Shown here: piece by piece, positions 11,295-24,914 of the stretch
Layout of the letters: each line of letters starts with the position of its first letter
Numbering within the stretch: position 1 is the first letter of the stretch
From: Polytrichum commune
Taxonomy: Eukaryota > Streptophyta > Polytrichopsida > Polytrichales > Polytrichaceae
DNA length: 64,000 bases
Direction of reading: 5' to 3'
Assembly: GCA_950295325.1 (NCBI GenBank)
Contig: OX485807.1
Coordinates: forward strand, 22,479,666 to 22,543,665
Made by a program: the position numbers and the translations under genes
Notes under the pieces: generated by a model
The model's database searches: none
What the model was told of the DNA's origin: nothing
The model's input: only the letters and a program-made list of their open reading frames with translations

Positions 11295-14200
11295 TCATCT
11301 TCTTTGTTCAATAATTCCCGAGGATAGAAGGAATGTCCCGCTGTTTCGTATGTGGTAGTTTCCTCCATTTGGAGCACTGTTGCACAAAATTTCCATAGAG
11401 ATAATGGTCAGACTTGGGAGATTGCAAATTTTGAAGACCCTCAAATTGATGAGACTCTGATTTGCTCTCAATTTGGTTTAGGGTTTACTCAAATTGGACT
11501 AACCAATTTGAGCAAATTCTGAAACCCTCAAATTTTCTGGACAGAAATAAGGGAGGAAAGCTCATAAAAAAAACATGCTGGTTAAGATGTGCAATTTTGA
11601 AGATCTCACAACTATGAACTAAGTAATGAATGAGAGGAGGCCTACAATGGGTTGTTGTAGGCACCCAACCTACCAAGCCACAGTAACAGCGAGGTAGCAA
11701 CTGGGTGCCTACAACAACCAAAGGAAGGGTAACACATGTCTTTAGTGGTTAGGCCATAGCAAGGCCATCCATTACGTGTGATAATTTGCCTTGTCATATC
11801 CAATCAAGAATACATGTCAACGAAATATCCTAACCACTATAACCTCATAGAAATGAACACCTCTGACATTCTAAAGCTTCATGCTAGTTTTGAATGGGAC
11901 CTTGAATTCTCACAGGTGCTATTCTGGTACATGAACTGGCTAAATGAGAGAGAAAGGCAATCAAGTAATACAACATCAAAACAAAGGGCCACAATACTTG
12001 CCAACATGTGCATTTGACTTACCAGTCCCATGAACCTTTACCATCTGTCAAGACAAACTCTAGAGATGAGCCCAACACGTTTATAACCTGCAAAGTTTTA
12101 CAATAGCATCAAGGTTCAAAGTCAGCATAACCATCTGAATTTTATTATGGCAACACTCTATGAAGTTCTTGATAATTAAAAGATATAGGATTCCTAGTGG
12201 TTAGCCCTTAAACATCATGTACAAAAACGTGTATTTGAGCTACATCCTTTTAGTTTTAGATAATTGTGTCAAAAGTGACCCTTACTAAAATTAACTCATT
12301 CTTCAAAATGCACTTTTCAAATCGGTTGACTACCTTAATGAAATTAAAGTTTAGGATCCAAATTACAATGCTTGGGTGCCCTGGATGCAGATACATACTT
12401 AGTACCGTAGTTTCATAGCGGCTTGGGCTTGTCTTTGCCTAATAATTAATTAAAGTGGTCAAAACGGTTAGGCAATCTGGAAAATAATATATCACAATTG
12501 GGCAATTTCAAAATACAATCAAAATGAGTTAGGCATTCAACCAAGTTTTTCTTCTAGTTTTTGAATAGCTATTGCTAATTTCATCTAAGGTGTCTGATTT
12601 ACCCTACCTTCACTTCTGAAGCTCCCATTATTACCCTGAACTCTTATGTGGCATGGTTTGTAATGTGTTTTGTGAAAGATTGTGGGTTAGAAGTGTTAGA
12701 ATGGTGAGACAAAAGAGTCACAGAAGACTTTGCAGTGTATGTTAAAACCTATTGATTCCTAAAAGCCAATTTATTAATTGACACAACACATGCAAGCTGA
12801 GCTTCTGTGATTTGGGCATTAATCTAATCTTAAGAAAAAGGCAAACCAGGTCAATAATTTCCTAGAAATTTAGGCACCCTTCTATTTATATATCCTCTGC
12901 CCAAGCTGCTAGGAAACTAAAGCATTTTGATTATCAATGTCACATATGAGTATATATTTCTTTGACATAAGATAATATACTAAATATATTTTCAAACCTG
13001 TACAAATAAAACGTAATATGTTAAGACTTGGTGATGCTTGTAGATATTGTGTATATAGGTTCAAACATTGAGTGCCTTGGTCCTGTAAAGGTCAACGCGA
13101 CCCTGGACCCACATGAACAAGGCCAAATGAAGAGGTCGCTTAAGCTATACATTCTACATAATTGAAGGATATGGATACTTTCTAACCTTGAATGTCTTCT
13201 TGTTTACCACAACACCATTGTGCATGCAAACACCAGGCAACTCTGTCCATCTGCAGCAAACCACTTTTAACTCTTAGATAAAAATTCCTCCCGTCTTCGA
13301 CACTTGACCCTTTAAACACAGAGGTCTGGCAAGAAATAATATAAAATCAATATGTTCTGCCGACAGGTGAGGACTAGGTTTGAAACCCCATATCCTAGAG
13401 CTGTGGGTAAGAAGGTAAGAAGTTCACAGGACCTTGGTTAATAACATGATTTAATAAGCTCAATTCAACATTGTCATGTGGTTAGTTTATATCGAGATTA
13501 ACTCTTCAACTAACAAATCCAAAATATGTGACATTCAACAGCAACGTTTCAGAGCCAAAGTAAGAAAGCACATTTTGGCAGCACGATACTGCACAAAACC
13601 CAACTTGGAAGTGGTAATTTGAAACTACAAGACATAAGATTACTACACCTGGTAACAAACTCAATCCCCAAGTACCAAATGACCCTGACAACAAACTTAC
13701 TGAGAATTGTCAGCACAATAGTGTAGGTAGGCAAACTCCCAGCTGCTGTTGTAGTACAAAGTTATGACATGTTCCGCATTTGCGCTAGTGTTACCTGCAA
13801 ACCAAACTTCTTTTTCTAAAAAAAGTGGATAAAATTATAAACATCAAACCAATCTACTCACTACATGCAGTCATGTAGATAAGTTACTATTAAGAAGTAT
13901 ATGTTAGACCAATTACTGTACCTGCTAAATGCCAAATCTTTGCAATCACAACTACACATGTTTGTTGCTATTTCATAGCCAAATATCAACGGTAGCCTAA
14001 ATTACATACCTTTTGAACTGTCTATGTCCCTTGGAAGCTGCTCCGAATTACTGATCCTGGAAGTTGTGGGAGTCCCGCCATTGTCGCCTGATTTATCTTC
14101 AGTCAGGGTCTCCAACTCAGGATTACTTGTCTCTAATTTCTCACTTTCTTGCTTTATCAGCACCGCCATCATAACAAAGAAGGTTTCCAGTGCGAGGGCC

Positions 14201-17200
14201 TTCTCCCCCGAGTTTAATATTGAACCTAACACATCTTCAACATCTGTCTCCTGTTGTTGTTGTATGGTATTTGCACCTCCTTGTCGTTGTAAAAGAGCAT
14301 CCAATGCACTAGTTGAATCAATTGTTCCACTACTTGATTTCGCACGCCTTGCCTTCACCATGTCTGTGACCAGTGACCTCACAGTGGCTAGGACGTTTTT
14401 CTCTTTCTTTACCCTTTCTTTCTCGGCCTCCACCATTGCCTCCTGTACTTTGCACACCGAATTTTCTAATGCATTCACCTGACAGCAAAAACACTCAAGG
14501 TTTAGAAAGATTTATAAGATTCTGGTAACACTTGCCTAGAAATACCTAAGTAGAGTTGAGCTGAATGGATCTCATTTATGAATTTATAGCGATGCTATTG
14601 ATCTAACATTGTACAAATAACCAGCATAAAAACCTTGAGAGGAACTCTGCAAAATTCAGATTGTGAAGTCCTTTGCATTACCATCATTCAACTATGTTGA
14701 ACTGTACAAGGAAAAAAACCCGTATGCCAGAAAGCATAAGAAAGTTGTTTTTGTTTGGAGACAAGACTTTCTAGAGATGTGGAGATGTGGACACGAAATG
14801 TAGAATTACCTTCAGTATTGCTTTTGAGAGTTTCATCTTGTCACGGAACCGCTCCTTCTCTAACTCTAGTATCCGCTCCTTCATACTAAATAGCTCCTCG
14901 CGCAAGTTGGTCTTTTCCACATCCCACTGCTTGCGAAGTTGCACCAAAAGCTTCTCTTTTTTCTCTAGTTCAACTCGAAGGCCCTCGGCCCTTTCGAGCG
15001 CACTTTCCAGCCCTTTCTCTAACTCCCTAACTGCATTATTGACAGCAGCTTCTACTTCCTCTACAGTAACTCGCATGGACAGCTCTCCCGAGAGCACCCT
15101 AACCTTGAGGGGTAAAGAGCAACATATTTGTCAAAAAAACATATTTCACTATCATGAGTGCGAACAAAGATTACTCATTCCTGAATTGACGATAGAGCTT
15201 ATATAAAGTGGCACTGGAACCACAACCAGGATTGCACATATTCCAAAAGATATCAAACTATGGGTGGGATAATACAGCATGTACACTAGCAAGCTGGATT
15301 CTTTTTTAAACCTCCCAAAATCAATTTCTCTTCTACATTCTCTTCACAGAAGAGAAGCATCCAGTGGAATGAAGGATAACTAACCTTCTCTAGCAACTCT
15401 CCTTGCTCCGCCATATATTCTTCCTTTACTGTAACCAACATCGCCTCTTTTCTTCTCAGCTCCCCTGTGACTTGTGCAATTCTAGTTTGAGCCTCCACCA
15501 GAGCCTCTTTATTGAGCTTTACCTGTCCCATACATTCAGGGCAGAGTTGTTGGATTTTTCAATCTCCCACATCGATGCAGTCTGATTAGGTATTTCCCAC
15601 ATCAAACAATGTGCATATAAATCCACAACACATAGGTTGTCTTAGGGCCATTTTCTTGTCATAGAGTGTCTTGGCCATATCACAATGTCAAAGGGTTGTG
15701 ACCATGAAATTGTGAGGACCCTTGAAACTCATCTGAATGCCATACCATGGAAAGTTGATTTTGAATTTTGCATGGCCACAGACCCTCAAGTGTCGTGTAA
15801 AGACATACACACCCAGCGCTTAACCGAATGCTATTTCATTACCATCCTATTCATGTGGGCCTATTGACACAAGAAATTATAATTAATGAAGGGTTGTGAG
15901 CTTTTGATTTGTCGTGGTCTCTTGGTTGTGAGTTAGACACACCTCTTTGAAGTGGGCTTGAGGCAAAATCCAGTAGACCATGAACTATCATTATACCATT
16001 GCATGCAATGTAGGACACCGTGCAGGTGTATTCATCTATTCAAACTTCCTTGGTCCTTTAGGCCCTCAGGCTCTAATGTTAAGTGAAGTGGGACGGTCTT
16101 CACATTTTCCACGAATGAGAGATTTTAGATTTCAATGGTCGCGGGCCCTCAAGCTCTGGTGTGAAGTGCCCCTTATGCTCATGAAACAAGAGTTCACCTT
16201 TGAAGACATTTCTTCCTCCAGCCTTAACAATTGCACCTCTGATGATAACCTTGATCCATTCTCTGTCTCTCCCAGACTTCTGCATATTTGAAGAGCATAC
16301 GCTGTGAGTGCAAATTCACACACACTTGACTACCTGCTTAGTTGTGAGGCACCATAGATTGAAGTTTTCATCAAGACTGAAAATCTATGTTACCACTGTC
16401 CAGGGAAAATAAAGGGAACAATTGGTACATGACTGATTACAAGCTTTTCCGAAGTACACAACAGTAACAAAATGTTTGAGAAAAAGGGTGGTGTATTCAT
16501 CCAAGATTCCTTCAACTGCTGTGGAGCTGAGATGAATCACCTCAATCAGAGATCTAATCTTCATGTTTTGATCCCTTTTAAAATGTCCATTAAACATCAG
16601 TGGAATCTGTAGTGGGCTCTGTAGTATAATAAAAAGTGAAGGCATATCAAAGGCAAGTGCATGTTATAGTATTCAGTGAACAAAGCTGAAACTTGAAGCA
16701 TGTAAATAATAAACCCATCATATGATTGCGATGACAACCAAGCACGAGATCCTGCCCAGGCCTGGTTAAGGTATGAGGGCCTTAATGGAACACTAGTCTT
16801 ATACAGATGCCTATATTTGAGTGGTATATGGCAAGGCTTGTAGTTAAGAACGGACATCAAAAAGACACGAGTTACAATGAGATTGGACTATGTGCTCAGA
16901 ATAAGGACACCGTTCTAGGTTCAGTAGTTAACAGAATTGGGAGGGCCTATGTGATCGCTTAAAGAGAAAGAAGAATCTTCTTTTTGACCTCTTATAACTT
17001 TTGTATCTCAACTCCAATTTTGACACTTGGAACAACAATCTTCATGATTCACAAATGCTAACTGGATGAGACAATTTGCAATCCCATCCAGCAGCCAGAA
17101 GTGCATGTGAAGTTAGAAGTGTCCATTATAGGCATGCATACCTTTATACAAGATTTGTATACAGCCATCCATGGATTGAGGTTGATCGCACCCAACATGT

Positions 17201-20200
17201 TAACTTGGGTGAAAGTATGAAACTCTATGAGAGCATCAGAGAGGCATATGGAACTCAAAATCTGCATGGCAAGGAAAGATAGATACCTGCTTAAATTTCT
17301 CGTCACCTTGGACACATCTGATTGTGCGTTGCCATCAGCAGCAGCAGCTGCTCCTAGTGTAACCCTCTCACTCCCCAAAACTCCTTCAGACGGGCGGTTC
17401 TACAGAACGAAAGATGGCCAGTTCAGTGCAAGGCCAAGATTTGACGTCTTGCTGAATTTTGTACTGTACAATCAAGCCTGCATGTTTAAGATTGTGAAAA
17501 CATTAGGGAGACAGTATTCCTCTTGGTCGTGTGGTTAACTAGCAGGTACTTTTTCTAGAGTTGGATGTTTTATAAGTTGAAAAGCCTTTCTGATACAAGT
17601 CTTCCTTGGGTGGTGGGACTCGTTCCTGATTGAAAAAAATGGACCAGCAGGAAACTCCTAAGCAGACAGAGGATCAAGGACTGTACCTCCTAATCAAATA
17701 TATCACTTTAGGCACTTTGATTGGTGAAATTGAATTTATTTTCATGTCACATGAACTTTTTCACATGTTCCAACTGATCAAGGTCTGACACGTAGTACCT
17801 CCCTTCTAGAGAATTGGTGATTATTTTGTGCCAAAACTGATAAGGTACTACAGAGTATCTAACTAGGGCACGCAACTCATGATAATCAAGCCCTGGACCA
17901 TTTCCCGAAGTTGACATGTGCAATAATTTGACCAAAGATTTCGAGCATGCTGTTTACCTTGAGCAAAGGTTGCAAATCATCGGCTGTCGTCACCGTCTCT
18001 GCCATATCTTGCTCTTCGATAGCGTTGTCCTTTGTGCCCACAAGCTGAAGAATCAAATTCAAGCAACATATGTACAAAATCCCTTGAAGTTAGGAACGTT
18101 CACTAGTTCATAACAAATGATGCCCCACAGGAAGTCCAGAAAACTAATATCATCAAAGTATACATCTACAAAAAGCTGCAGGCATTTATCTTACCTGCTC
18201 CATGACACGACGCTCAATTTCCCTCCGAAATGCTGCTAGTGGTGAGGAATCCTGCACGTGAAAATCTGCTCAATTAAAAACTTTGATTCAAAGTGTTATA
18301 TGCATAATCTGTACCTAATAGGATGAACAATGAGAGGCTGTTAGATTTGAGCACCAGTCAGATACTTACTTTGTCTACCATATTGGAGCTGCCATATTTT
18401 TCAATAAGTCCTCAATGCTTGCACCAGAAATTGTCTGCTAATGTTTGAGCGAGGACCAGCATATAATCTCCACTAGTCTATCTATAATACCGGAAGAATG
18501 AATCATGTTCTGTGCCTCTGGATATACATATATACACAAATATCAAACCCTAATCTATCAAAAAAATAAGGGCAAGGGAAGAGCATAAGGTGGAAAGGAA
18601 GGGTGAACGAGATGATGATTACAAGTAATATATGTGGTCATCTCTCCAATGATGTCTCTAGAGATTCATCGGACATTGTGAAGGGCGTCCACTATTATTG
18701 TAAGCAGATGTGATCATAGGTAGAGGTGAATAAGGAAAAGTGCATATACAAATGTATATGACAATGCACAAACTATAAGTTGTGAGCAGCCTTACATTGG
18801 TGGCTGCTGCAGAGGTCATCACATATTCCTGCGTCCCACTCATTGCTGGAGCGTCCACTGGAGCGATTGAGCTTTCCAGAATCAAAGATTCAAACGAAGG
18901 TGCCTTGGATTCTTGTTCTTTGAGGGCCAGAGTCGAAGGCGGCTTGATTGGGTCGTCAAATGCATCCAACTTCGGAGGCGAGTCTTCCGAAACCATAATG
19001 ATGGGTCCCGCCTCCATAGCCATGCGAACAATGTTTTCCACAGAAGCATGGTCTCTTTGCAATGCCTGTTCATCACATCACAGCAAGCTTTGTCCTGTCA
19101 GATTGCTTGCTTGGTTGAATTGATTAGGACTTGCATCCAGAAAGCAATGAATGGAAATGATTTTCAAAGGCGAGCATCTTCTTAAGAGCGTGCCCACCAG
19201 ACAAGGCAAATTTTCTTGCTACCATCGGCTTTTGGAGCTTTTTACGGCATGACTGCACGCTTGTCCCTCTCTTTACAACCAAAATTCTTCATTGCCCACC
19301 AATTTATAGCCAAGGCAGCCTCACTTTGGAGGTCTTGGCCGGGTAAAGTTCTCATATTCGCCCGGTCAATGTCTCCAAAGAGAGGCCCTCTTCGCCATAA
19401 TCGGAGGGCAATGAAGAATTTTCCTTGTATGTGATAAGACAGGCATGCCATAATACCGTATAAAGCCTCGCGTAGCAGAAAAATCTCGCCCATTTGCAGG
19501 CGTCGGGAGGGTAAGGTATCTGACAGGTCTTACATAAAAATAACAAACACAAGACATATGTACCCTAAGGGTGGCCGTAAGCTGCACAGGTAAGCTTCCG
19601 CCCTCGGCAACCACACGGACAGCCGATTGCTTGAGCAGCGTAGCTCGCTGGTAGAGAATGTCCACACGGCTCCGCATGTCAGCACCAATGATGCCCTTGT
19701 ACCCCTCGCTCACGGTGCCATTCAGCCTCGAAAGATCCTCAACGAGAGTGGCCATTTCCAGGAGTGTCGATGCATCCCCACCTTCCGAACTCCCACGAGG
19801 AGATCCACCACCACCGAACAGAGCGAAGCTCGAGATTCCATATTTTCGACCCCCATTGCGGCTGATTCGACTCTTCTTCCAAACCGGTGCGAAGCTCACC
19901 CGCCTCAACCCAGTAGCTCCTGCATCAAATTGCAACTACCATTCAACATGTGCACACGCTCTAGAACCCGCCAAAATCCGGCCAACTCCTGCCCAAATGG
20001 GCATGGGGTAATTCGGTGACCTCGATATCCCAATTTTGGCTGAGCCATAATTCATCAGACTTGTTTCATTTCATTTTTGCATCAATGGCGTCGTCCAATG
20101 GATGGAATGAATTTACATCTCACAAGTCAACTCAGTGACCCCAAGCGGGGTTTGAGAAAGCCAACCAAAAACCTATTGACTTAATGTACACTACGTCAAA

Positions 20201-20953
20201 ATGACAACAAGGAACCAAAGACTGGCACGAGTACCATGACCAAAGGTCACAAGCCTCAATTGCAAGAGCCAACAGCTCCCTCACAATATGGTTGGATGGA
20301 GGACAGAAAATTCATCAGATCTTTTCTATTCCTGTTTTTTTTTTTTTTTTTGGGCATCAAATGGCAATTTCTAGTGACAGAATGACTATACATCTCACAT
20401 GGCAAATACACAATTTCAAAATGACATCAAGGAACCACAGACCGGAGCGAGTAATTAACATGACCAAAAGGGCCACAAGCCTCAATGGCAAGAGCCAAAA
20501 GCACCCTCATAAACAACACGGTTGAATGGAGGAACACCAATTTAAGGAGTGCACAACAAAACCAAACCAAACCAATGCTAATGATGTGCGAATGGGTGCG
20601 GTCGGTCGGGTGATTGGCTATATGATTCATCCGATTTCGAGCACAAAAGTTGAGGAAGAACATTGAGAGATTCTTCTTACAAAGAAACTAAAAACAAAAC
20701 AAATAGAATAAAAATCATTCACATGAAGACATGAATGGCCACCTGAAAGTTTTGTCCCAATCATGGCGATACCATCTGAATCGAAATTTAGTGGATGCCT
20801 TGTGCACCATCTTGTGACATGGGAACCTCCTCGCCAGGATGACACACGTAACCCAACAAGCTTCACCTTCGTGCAGGATTTGGTCTTTGTGAGCGAAGTT
20901 TGTCCATCCCAGGAGAGAGAGCAAGATGGCACATTAGAAGAAGAGAGTGCCAT
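11295..20953 (-). CDS. Plastid-targeted coiled-coil protein with C-terminal CBM25 starch-binding module
   Basis: A 14-exon model of 783 aa, all phases consistent. Exons (minus): 20953-20773, 19919-19564, 19065-18796, 18251-18195, 18044-17958, 17399-17287, 16279-16198, 15522-15385, 15103-14810, 14478-14010, 13794-13701, 13250-13187, 12087-12023, 11376-11295. The start begins MALSSSN and is followed by Ser/Arg-rich sequence typical of a chloroplast transit peptide. Residues about 360-570 are heptad-rich Glu/Lys/Leu coiled coil (for example RIAQVTGELRRKEAM). The last 100 residues match carbohydrate-binding module 25: YYNSSW, YLHY, WTELPG, EFVLTDGKGSWD, GGNYHI and a final LSSG. The family binds starch, so I infer a starch-granule scaffold in the plastid stroma. 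No catalytic domain is seen, so it is not a starch synthase or amylase as it stands. Exon 1 could instead end at 20743, adding 10 residues. I do not recognise a named orthologue. Confidence 0.8.
12925..13110. repeat. Dispersed repeat family D, copy 2, intronic
   Basis: Lies in the intron between exons 12 and 13 of the coiled-coil/CBM25 gene. Matches 4,165-4,395 and 37,925-38,105, with the core gacataagataatatacta and the block gacttggtgatgcttgtag. Confidence 0.5.
16790..17150. repeat. Dispersed repeat family A, copy 1, intronic
   Basis: Lies in intron 6 of the coiled-coil/CBM25 gene. Shared with 22,915-23,260, 24,235-24,515, 37,500-37,690 and, inverted, about 54,895-55,150. Typical blocks are gacctcttataacttttg, atctcaact.caatttt, aatcttcatgattcaca and ttagaagtgtcca. 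No protein-coding signal. Confidence 0.55.
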
Positions 20954-22285
20954 TCCCCCCCTTGGTGTTCAAGCCCAGATGAACATAAGGAGGAACGCAA
21001 ACAACCCAATCAAAAACGTGACACGGGGAAAAGAGGACAATACTCTGAGAATGTCAGACACAAGTAAGTTATTTCAGCTTCCAGAATCTCGTTTCCACTA
21101 CATAGCAGGCACGGAGTCCAGATTGCGATGACAATGTGAATACTGTTCTCGGAAAGGATGTTAACTTAGCCCAGTTGAAGTTGAAGTGAGTCACATGGTA
21201 TGATTTTGTTTGTGTTCATTTGTGAGTCTTCCGAATCTCCTAGTTTTTCCTCTATTTCTCGGCAGTGAGGAGGCAATGGATGGGTTTGAAGGCGGATGGA
21301 TATGGCAGAGCAGCTTATCAACATTCAACATTCTCTCGCTCGCTTTGCCTTGCCTTTCTCCTACTCTCCGGCTGAACCCCTACATGCCTTTTACCATGTT
21401 CATACTACACTAATAAAGACTCCAATCAGTGTGGGTGGAACTAATCCACACTAATAAGGTTCTAATGCCCCCTTCCCACCTGACTTTAGCTACGACTAAA
21501 AGTTGGTTCTACCAACCCGGCCTCCACACCATCGACATTATCTAAGTTAGTGCCCAGCCTACTTGGCAAATGATGTGGCATGGTTTAAGAGTGGAGGTCT
21601 TCAGCCCCAAGCACCGAACCTCCCATCAGTACCTAGACATGAGGCAAGAATATAGGACCTTTAAAAGTGCCGCCTCCCGTCCTTGTGATTGGTTTTTTTT
21701 AAGTCTTAGCTATGAGGAGGGCACGAGGAGCTTCATTAACAAAACCGATGGTAAGATAGATGAGTAGTGAGGCATTTGGGGATGGGACAAAAACTATCCA
21801 ACATGTCATTGCTTGGTAGATAAAACCATGAACATGTGTGAAAGCTACTTAACTAAAACCTACTTGAAAATCTCCGAAGCAAGTTCTTGTAGGTGCATTG
21901 GGATAGCCGGATGCCTCCGCTAATACCAAGGGAGCTTTACCCGGTTTTTAGGAAATACTTCGGTTATTTGGTAAAGTCAGGTGGGAAGGGGGAATAATCA
22001 AGGTGGAATCAACTTGGGTCCAAGACCCCGGGTCTTCCCCTAAGTCTTCATGAAGACTTTCGACCAACACAGTAAAGTGGGACTTGTTTAGGGCCATTGG
22101 CCAGGCATGCCCAAGGTGGACAAATTTACAGGGCCAGACCTAGGATTGGCTCACAAAGTGGGGGGGGAGTTTTTTTTTATGGGTGTCAAGAAGAATAAGT
22201 AACTTTGATTGAAGACAACGAGCTATAACTAAGATGTGCGGGTGTTATCTGGTTGCTTTTCTCAACAATTGGACATCTATATTGA
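20954..22285. other. Intergenic, 5' flank of the coiled-coil/CBM25 gene
   Basis: The promoter and 5' UTR of the minus-strand gene must lie just right of 20,953. I could not place a TATA box or a transcription start. Beyond about 21,400 the sequence is repeat-like with no supported frame. Confidence 0.4.
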
Positions 22286-22289
22286 TCGG

Positions 22290-22600
22290 TGTGTGGTTAT
22301 GTGAGGATCAAAAAACAAACACCATGAGATTGGACTCTCTCTTTAAAAAATGTATTAACTACTCCATACTCAATAGTGAGCACAATTGGGAGGACCAATG
22401 TATTTACTTAAGGAATCACCAAACATGTGCTTCCATTATCTACAGCTAAATTAAGGGAGGTCCAATATTCAACTAGTTTATGTTGATGTTTCATGATAGA
22501 TTTATTAATGCACCGCAAACTTTGGAAGACGTAAATGTGATGAATAGATAATGGAGAACAAGAAAAATGAACCAAATAAAACCCGCAAACATGATCTACC
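22290..22600. repeat. Dispersed repeat family B, copy 2
   Basis: Colinear with 4,830-5,115 and 47,250-47,560, including gtgagcacaattgggaggac and a ttgatgtttcatgatagatt block. Same orientation as the others. Confidence 0.55.
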
Positions 22601-22914
22601 AAAAAGTCACATCACATGCTATAATCACGTTGTCCAATGTCAAAATAACCATGTGTATGAGAGGCCCAACTTGGGCTCTAAGAGCATTTAGGGGGTTGAA
22701 ATATGTGGTCCTATGACTATAAGGACTTCTAACTCCACAAACACTTTTGGATGTGGGATGGGATCAAAAGTTGTCTCATCCGTTAGCAATTGTGCAATTG
22801 GCATAAAGGTTGCCATTTACAATTTCAAAATTGAAATTGAGATGCAGAAGATATAACAAGTGAGAGTGAAGATTTTCTTTCTCTTTGAATAGTGACACCA
22901 ATCTAGGCTCAAAG

Positions 22915-23260
22915 TTCTTATATGGACACCTAGATTTGAGTGGTATACGACAAGGCTTGTAGCTAAGGATGGGGCGTCCAAAAGACATATGTTACAACAA
23001 GACTGGACAATATATGCTCAGCATATAGATTTGTTCCAAGTTCAATAGTGAACACAATTGGGAAGGAATGACTAATCAGTCAAATGTGAAAGTTTAACCT
23101 CCTATAACTCTTGCATCTCAACTGTAGTTCTTAAACTTTAAACGATAATCGTCGTGATTCACGTTTGCTAGCCAGATGAGACAAACTTGATTCAATCCAA
23201 CAATTAATTTTATTTGTGAAGTTGAAAGTGTCCACAATAGGGCCACATACCTTGGAGACT
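22915..23260. repeat. Dispersed repeat family A, copy 2
   Basis: Matches 16,790-17,150: a gtggtatacgacaaggcttg block, then an aacctcctataactcttgca block, then a gttgaaagtgtccacaatag block. It runs into an (AT)n microsatellite at about 23,262-23,290. Confidence 0.55.
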
Positions 23261-23261
23261 A

Positions 23262-23290
23262 GATATATATATATATATATATATATATAA
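23262..23290. repeat. (AT)n microsatellite
   Basis: About 13-14 uninterrupted TA dinucleotides. It follows the family A repeat directly. No function inferred. Confidence 0.9.
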
Positions 23291-24234
23291 TCTTATTGGT
23301 TGTTGGTTCATTAAATTTGCCTGTGGGGGGGGGAGGCAGGGGGACTCTTCATACCATGTATGAACTAATGTGAGTGTAAGGAGGGGTATTATTTGAGGCA
23401 CTAGTGTACATAATATACATAATGGAGAGGTGTTAATTTTCTATAGTGTGTACTTTTAAAAAGGCTATTAAGAATCTTGAAGCATAGGTAGATGTACAAA
23501 AAGGGGCCCAAGGTTTAGAGAATTTTTTGTCAATATGTGTTAGTTTCATTCAATTCACATTCATTCATTGTAATCATATGGTCATAGTCCTTACTAACTC
23601 CCTTGTCCATTCTTGTTAAAGTTCACATTTTAATTTTAGGATAACCTAGAACCTCTTGGAGTGCTCATGAGTTTTGTTGTCCAGATTGTCGCGAAGTTAT
23701 TGTGCTTTTGTCTTTGTTTGTTTAATGCAACCATTAAGTTACATGCTGTAAATGAGAGAAATATTCAATGACTTTCTCATTAGAAAGTGAACATGGATTT
23801 TACATGTGATAAAGTCATCATTAATTCATGATGTATATTTTGTATATGTAGTGGAGGCATTTATTGCATTAAATTGAAATACTCAAAATAAATACATGCG
23901 TTTATTTTCTAGCTTGCCATTAGCACATATACATTTTTTTCTCTATATAAACATCTCGTATATAGGGGGTTTAATTTCATAGTGACCCATGCACACAATT
24001 TAGGTCTCCAGTGAAGAGTCCACCCCCTAGGATTGAATTACATATGTGAACAGCATGGAGGAAGCATCACTGGCATGTGGCCTTGAACCAACATGTGAAG
24101 GGATGCAAATAGCAATAGGGAAATGAACTCCACGTAGATTAGTCATTGCAACACCTAGATGCATAAAAAAATGAAAACAACCAGATGTGTGCACACATAG
24201 CAGAGACCATGTCCCCTTTGCATTAGTGCAACCT

Positions 24235-24515
24235 CAAGTTTGCACTTGAAGTTTGCTATTGAAAAAAAAGGACCCAACAAACAAGTATTGGCGAAACACA
24301 ATAAGGAGGGCCAATGTAAACAATTTAAGAGAATGAGAGTTTTTGCTTTGATCTCTTATAGCCTTTACATCTCAACTTCAATTATGAAACTTCAAATGAT
24401 AATCTTCATGATTCACAATTGCTAGCAGGATGAAATACTTCACGATCAATTCCAACAACAACAATAGTCTATAGAGTTGGAAAAGTCCACAATAGGGCCA
24501 CAAACCTTACTTTTA
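24235..24515. repeat. Dispersed repeat family A, copy 3
   Basis: Contains the family blocks tgatctcttatagcctttac, atctcaacttcaattatgaa, aatcttcatgattcacaatt and agtccacaatagggccac. Confidence 0.55.
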
Positions 24516-24914
24516 ATGGCTATACATGTGTCCTCTTCAACTATATAATTTGCAACCATCATGTCTACACATAGCCACAACTATAGCCCTTGGACACTCC
24601 TGTCACTATTTTCTACGCCTAGGTCCATGGATATGTAGTTACTAAAGAAGACCTTGGAGGAAAGAAATACAAGGAATAACCTATTTGTTCAAACAAACTC
24701 CATCTTGGAAAATGATGGGACTTCCGCAAACCAATAACCGCACTGACATCTCAAGATACTAGATGCCATCATGATCCATTGATGTGACCTAGGGTGTGAT
24801 ATACCTGGATTAAAAGATATAATGTTTGATTATGCAAGAAAAACAATTGAACATACTTTGTTGTACTTAGCATGTGAGCTTATGGTATTTGGAATCAGAT
24901 ACCTCAAAAGAAAG

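Noticed and set aside
13680-13794. TAA after TCTCAG at 13,697-13,699 as the stop of the coiled-coil gene
   Set aside because: The sequence is CA-GTAAGT, a strong splice donor. Splicing to 13,250 continues the CBM25 module in phase through two more exons.
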